The position numbers were made by a program, and so were the translations under genes. 64,000 nucleotides of DNA, taken from assembly GCA_964019165.1 (NCBI GenBank), contig OZ025278.1, positions 4,784,517-4,848,516 of the forward strand, in the 5' to 3' direction. Shown here one piece after another: positions 59,183 to 64,000 of the stretch (position 1 is its first letter; every line of letters starts with the position of its first letter). This DNA is from Mastigias papua. Lineage: Eukaryota; Cnidaria; Scyphozoa; Rhizostomeae; Mastigiidae. The notes beneath the pieces were generated by a model. The model saw only the letters and a list, made by a program, of their open reading frames with translations. It was not told where the DNA came from and made no database searches.

Positions 59183-62100
59183 CGAAAGGAATCGAATCTC
59201 GACCTACTTACTTAATAAGATAGCGAGACCTCATTCCAAAAGCGTGTTTTGGGGGTAAACAGTATCCTATCTTTACAGATCATCTGATCACACGTAGTTT
59301 CGAAGAATTGACAATAAATTTGCAAACATGTTCGGAAGACTCCAAGTCACATTTCCCGAAGGAGAAATTTTGAAATATCAAGTAGAACAAAAGCTATGAG
59401 TATAAATGCGACATCACATTTGGGGGCATATGGGGGAAAATAGGATTCATACATTTTCTCGTGTTTGGCTTTTGGCATATACTCAGATGTCTGATGATTG
59501 AGAGCTGCTCATCTGCTCAGTTGACAACCGCAACCATCCAAATGTTGCGGCAAAAATTGTCAGCACAACCCCACTGTACTGCAGTAGCTCATTCTGAAAT
59601 TTAACTTGCAAGGCCATGGAAACATCGGAAGTCTTGATAGCCTAGTAGGCGAGCAGGAATCCTCCTCTGATGAGGAAGTCAAACCTAGGGCAAGGATGAA
59701 ACAAACTTCACCCTGCAATGATGGAGAAGATTCTGATGTTGATGCACTGTTTGTCACAGTAGTTGCAACGAACATCCTAGCAAGATACACCTAGGGATAC
59801 CATTGCATTGAAGAGATCAATGAGGAAATTTATCGTAAGGATTGGGTGGTAGTAGTGTCACGCCAACGTAACACTGGCAACGAATAATGTTACGAGAAAT
59901 CTCAAATCACCCCTTGCAAAAGTAAGGTAGAGTGAAGAACTGTTAGGACCTTACAGTACCTCTTAGTAATTCTGAATTATATAATGAAATCATAGATAAA
60001 CGGTATAAATTGCTTGATATACGAACATCTCATGTCCAAAAGCAAGGGGTGAAAGATCGCACCACCATTGCAAGATTACTGGACAATTTTGTAACTACCT
60101 AAAATTATAATAAGCATGATTAAGCACCGAATATTAGTTCAACAACTAGTTGAAGCCATTGCAGTTCCTGGATATTCTAGCCGTGAAGCAAGCTTCATTG
60201 GACGGGTGACACTATGCCCAACATTTAAAAACAGTATGTTCATCAATACACCTAAACAGCCTCTGTTAAAGGTCTGTTACTTGAGGATGACTTAGGTAAG
60301 TGAAAATTTGTTCAGCAGGTGCAGGCTGCCTGTTGGGTTAGCGGCCTAGTTGTTTTGCAGGAGCCTCATTATAACCGTAATGTCAAAAGGCCTTTATAGG
60401 GTGAGGCCTGAAGTTCAATGCGTTCAGACAAAGAAGCAGCCATGCAATTTCCCACACAAATAGAAATGATGAATTAACTTTCCAAAATTAGGCTCATAGT
60501 AAGCCACTACCACACAATTATTAAACATTTATAAAATAAATGATCTATCCTAGGTAGGTAGCTTTGAGGCAGGCAGACTAAGGGATATTACCAGTTGATG
60601 GTTATGTATTACTTCTGATCGAAATATGTAGACACTGAGCCCAGCTCATTTGTACATACTTTACTTTCACAACTAAAACACGGCATAACCTTTGCTCTAC
60701 TAAACAAACTCTTACCTCTGTGTGCTAGTGTGTTATGAAGAACAGTCTCTAAAACTATTACTGTCTACAGGTCTCCTTCTCTAAATGCTGTATTAAATGG
60801 AGTTTCTGGAGATTGCTTCCTTCTTACTGATGCTATAATTTTTAAGCTTTGAAATACCTTGCTCTGGAATTTACTAGGCCCAAAGGTGCCAACCAAAAAT
60901 TAGTAATAATGACGGTTATTTGACTGTTTATTACAAAATATATAAATGTGATCAAAAGCAATACAAGAAGAGCAGTGACGTAACTGAACAAAGTTGGTTG
61001 GTTATTCTCTACTTATCATGGAGTGTGGCCACGCCCTTTTCACCAAGACACGTCCCCCTTGGCTGAAGAAAGTCATCATGCAAACAAGTTCATTCCAAGT
61101 ATTTAAGTGTACTAAAATGTCTGCACAGCCTTAGCCCGGCTGAAGTTAAGTCTAAGTAAAAAAACTGCTGCTAAAAATTACTGCTAATAAATGTAAGGGG
61201 AAACTGAAAATTGCTCATACTCTACAACTCACTTCAACTTCATTATAAATCATAATATTAGAGAGGCTTTTAAAATGCTAGGGTAACTAACTGATTTATA
61301 TTAATAACCCCCCCCCCCTCTTATACATCTCCCAATATAATTTCAAATGTTTTATACATGCAAATCTCAGAATCTACATCAATGAAATGAATATCTCTGA
61401 ATTCAATCCAACATGAACACGATCAATAGATTATAATGACCATACACAAACAGTGAATAAGTCCAAATTTTACCATTCCCCCTAGATTAGGCACAAAGTT
61501 TAAATTCTTATACACAAACAGGAGAGTTCTTGTAGATTTTTTTGTTTTCAAAAAAACTTAAAATCATTTTCCATATACCTAAGAGGTTTGTACACTCACA
61601 ATATGATCATTCTAAATAAACAGATTTTATACATGCTCCCTGTTGTTCTTACAGTTCTATATTATGATTAAATTCTGCTTAAAAGGTTGCTTCAGCTTTC
61701 TGGCTATAGACAAAATCATGGCGATTGTATTGTCCCATTTCTACTTCCGATATTTGTTACCATAGTGCAGTAGCAAACAACTGTCACTAAGTACACATCC
61801 ATTAATGGTAGTTGACGAGTACACATTTTAGCAGCTTAGTCTCCTCACATTTCTAGTATGGTATTGTTTTGGGTCAATCACTCTCTACTGGTTAGGTCTG
61901 ATCCCGTCAATGCAAAGAATCATCAACCATATACAGGCTAATATAGATAGAAATGCCAAAAAAAATACTTTGGGTACCTGACATGAATAGCAGTCAAATG
62001 GTGTTCAGCACCATAATGCATTAGCCAATGGTTATATATGGTTCGAGAATTCCCATCTCAGTCGTGCTAAAATCAGACTGATCTCACCACGATGTGCAAA

Positions 62101-62239
62101 ACGATATTCCTATCGAGACGAGCTTCTTGTACAAAGTTCGGAGCCATTACCTTGTTCACTGGGACAATTTTTATCTCGAATGCCGTTTGTCAAAGCGAAC
62201 AGCAGCGCAAACTTCAACAACAGCCAGATAAGGACACAG

Positions 62240-62730
62240 GGTTATTAGGTCATGCTATCAGAAGTTGGCATGACTGCTCTTCTCAAAGGACTCTGCTGCA
62301 GCACTGTACAATATGCCTCAATCATGTATGCTAAGCAAGGCGATCAGTCATGCTCATCGGATCAATCAGTCATGCTCTATTGAGAAAGCATGACCAAGCT
62401 TTGTTCCTCTCCCCTTCATCACATTTGCATTACAAAGAAACTGCATTATCCGACACAGTAGAGCATGACCAAACAGAGGGAGCCAGTGACATGGGCATGA
62501 CTAAATTCATAGGGCATCTTCTGGTCAGCATCACTCGAAGAAACATTGCATGACAAAACTGGCTACCCTGTGAACTATTACACCCAGGAGGCATGCATTG
62601 AATCAAATGTAAAAGCCCGGGGGATACCTCATGGAGCTTGAGAGAGACTCTTAGGGTGTACTAGCCGGCTAAAAAATTTTGTACGTGGTGTTTTTTGAAA
62701 TGTTTAGTCATGCTCAGCATGACAAGCATG
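62240..62730. repeat. Cluster of TCATGCTC / GAGCATGA words
   Basis: TCATGCT or AGCATGA, in either orientation, occurs about ten times in 490 bases. Examples are 62,251, the pair CAGTCATGCTCATCGG and CAGTCATGCTCTATTG around 62,345-62,375, GAGCATGACC near 62,461, GGCATGACTA near 62,494, and a compact palindrome TCATGCTCAGCATGACAAGC at 62,707. Spacing is irregular. It lies about 400-900 bases before the FReD exon of gene 2. Not coding in any convincing frame. Confidence 0.65.
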
Positions 62731-63123
62731 ATCGCTAGCTATGCAACTGAAGAAGAGTCTGTTGAAATAACTACATTTAGCAATTATTGCTATCATGTTT
62801 TCAAGGAGCTAAAACAGTAACTTCATATCCATCCTGATACGTTGTACAGGATTTCTGACGAAAGGAATTCCACTATGTCTATGAATATTTTATTTTATTA
62901 ATGCATAATACTATTCTATATCCTTTGGCGAGCCACACAAAGTTTTTGTAAATGAGTTGTGCGTATGAACTGTATTGCATTTACTAAAAATCTTTCACAA
63001 GACATTTTTATTAAGAAATCAAGAGGTTCATACTCAATTGGAGATTTAATTAATATGTTCAAGTAGTCTAAGACTTTTCATTAATAACCATGCATTATTC
63101 ATAATAGAAGCCTTTAATTCTAG

Positions 63124-63785
63124 GATCATTTCATAATTGCCAAGATGCATACAGTAAAGGATACCGTGTGTCAACAGTATTTCCTATATGCATTCCTGGC
63201 ATGAATATTGTCAATGTTGCATGTGATATGACAACAAACGGTGGTGGATGGATCGTTATTCAACGACGTATTGATGCATCTGTTGATTTTAACCGTGGAT
63301 GGAATGATTATAAGAATGGGTTTGGAGACCTCAATGGCAACTTTTGGCTGGGACTTGAAAAAATCCATAAACTTACGTCACCAAGACAAGGAGCCGTTCT
63401 TCGTGTGGATTTAAAGCACTTCAAAGCTCCAAATGAATTAAAATTTGCAGAGTACAGTAACTTTGAGATTACAAGTGAATCTGAAGGATACAAGTTGACA
63501 TACAGTAGCTATTCCAGATCCTCTTCAGCAGGCGATTCTCTTGCAGATCACAAGAATAGAAAGTTTTCAACATTTGATCGTGACCAAGACTCAGATCAAT
63601 CAAAAAATTGTGCATTGATATATGAAGGTGGGTGGTGGTATAGTGGTTGCTTTCATGTAAATTTAAATGGACTTTATCCACAAGAAAACCAAGAAAGGGA
63701 GGAATATATGACTTGGTATTTACTTCATAGGAGTTATGGTGGCGTTAAATTCTCAGAGATGAAAATTAAGTATAATGTACAATGA
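63124..63785 (+). CDS. Gene 2 last exon: fibrinogen C-terminal domain (FReD)
   Basis: The exon starts after TTAATTCTAG in phase 1, matching the linker exon. It encodes about 220 residues, the usual FReD length, to a TGA at 63,783-63,785. It begins SFHNCQDAYSKGYRV, then VACDMTTNGGGWIVIQRRID, FNRGWNDYKNGFGDLNGNFW and LGLEKIHKLT. Next come LRVDLKHFK, SSAGDSLADHKNRKFSTFDR, DQDSDQSKNCALI, GGWWYSGCFHVNLNGLYP and SYGGVKFSEMKIKY. The acidic DRDQDSD stretch is at the Ca-binding site of ficolin/angiopoietin-type domains, and NCA...GC is the conserved second disulfide. One extra cysteine (FPIC) is unusual. Such proteins are secreted and bind glycans, acetylated groups or proteins, often in immunity or adhesion; the ligand here is unknown. 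Confidence 0.95.
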
Positions 63786-63887
63786 ATTGTCCAAAAGTTC
63801 TGAACAGGGGTCATAAACAAAGAAATATCATTCACTCACATATCAGCAAGATTATGATTTGATATATGATTTTCATGAATATCAAAG

Positions 63888-63893
63888 AATAAA
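63888..63893 (+). promoter_or_regulatory. Poly(A) signal of gene 2
   Basis: AATAAA at 63,888-63,893, 103 bases after the stop codon of the FReD exon, in the sense orientation. No other candidate lies closer to the stop. Confidence 0.6.
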
Positions 63894-64000
63894 AGTACGA
63901 CCTTGAGGTACAATATACCCGTAAGAACATCAATAGCCATTTTATTGTATGTTTTTGCCTTTTGATGATACACAAAATGTTGCTAGCACATTTTTAGACT

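Larger units (their letters stand above)
53853..63123 (+). other. Gene 2 large intron (9.3 kb) filled with transposon debris
   Basis: Phase-1 intron between the linker and the FReD exon, GTATGT...TTAATTCTAG. It holds a DIRS-like fragment and a LINE, both antisense to gene 2, a foldback hairpin and a cluster of TCATGCTC words. The parts 53,860-55,920 and 59,200-62,230 show no feature I can name; poly-C lies at about 61,309-61,319. Confidence 0.75.

Noticed and set aside
59606..59794. Acidic open frame on plus and its mirror on minus
   Set aside because: No recognisable domain on either strand. The Glu/Asp/Ser-rich run could be a transposon ORF piece but nothing supports this.

Overview
The window looks like a piece of an AT-rich nuclear genome from an invertebrate animal. 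The reasons are multi-exon genes with GT-AG introns, secreted proteins built from PAN and fibrinogen-fold modules, and a dense litter of decayed animal transposons (RTE- and CR1-like LINEs, a DIRS-like element, PIF/Harbinger, mariner/pogo-type MITEs, a possible Penelope-like remnant). A cnidarian-like source is plausible, but I cannot fix the phylum from sequence alone. No bacterial, organellar or rRNA sequence was seen.

Two host genes can be assembled by hand. Gene 1 runs on the minus strand (19,870 to 7,776). It has four exons whose splice phases match exactly (1/1, 2/2, 1/1) and encodes a secreted protein of about 300 residues: signal peptide, short Cys-containing segment, then the Cys-rich fibrinogen-like module known from neurexin IV/contactin-associated (Caspr) proteins. 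A decayed paralogue of its module exons lies just downstream (about 1,020-3,765), with stops and a frameshift but with some splice sites kept. Gene 2 runs on the plus strand (52,660 to 63,785). It has a PAN/apple exon, a small Cys-rich linker exon and a complete fibrinogen C-terminal (FReD) exon, with a poly(A) signal about 100 bases past the stop. Its signal-peptide exon was not found. A broken copy of its PAN exon lies at 25,863-26,159. So the window holds two intact fibrinogen-fold secreted genes, each with a dead relative. This is the pattern expected of a lineage-specific recognition or adhesion family undergoing gene birth and death.

The rest is mostly transposon sediment. From left to right: a LINE RT scrap (850-945); a TAA-flanked Harbinger-type MITE (2,747-3,015); an RTE-like LINE 3' end (5,771-6,340); a Harbinger transposase N-terminus (6,861-7,367); short tandem repeats inside gene 1's 9-kb intron (10.7-11.1 kb, 14.3-14.5 kb) and a LINE remnant (15.1-15.6 kb). 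Next come a Harbinger element with Myb-like and transposase ORFs split by a TA-flanked DNA transposon (20.2-22.4 kb), two LINE remnants (26.2 and 27.3-28.3 kb) and three TIR MITEs (28.5, 31.9 and 32.9 kb). A near-perfect palindrome carrying a hammerhead-like core sits inside (TA)n at 34.6-35.0 kb, followed by an inverted repeat with a tRNA-like B box (35.2 kb) and a roughly 400-bp tandem repeat (39.2-40.3 kb). A Harbinger DDE pseudogene (46.1-46.9 kb), two LINE remnants (48.2-48.9 and 49.7-51.6 kb, the second carrying a nested MITE) and another MITE (51.7-52.1 kb) complete the run up to gene 2. Gene 2's 9.3-kb second intron holds a DIRS-like fragment abutting a LINE, both antisense to the gene. 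Large stretches between these (for example 3.8-5.7, 22.4-25.8, 28.7-31.9, 35.3-39.2, 40.3-43.8 and 60-62 kb) show nothing I can name.
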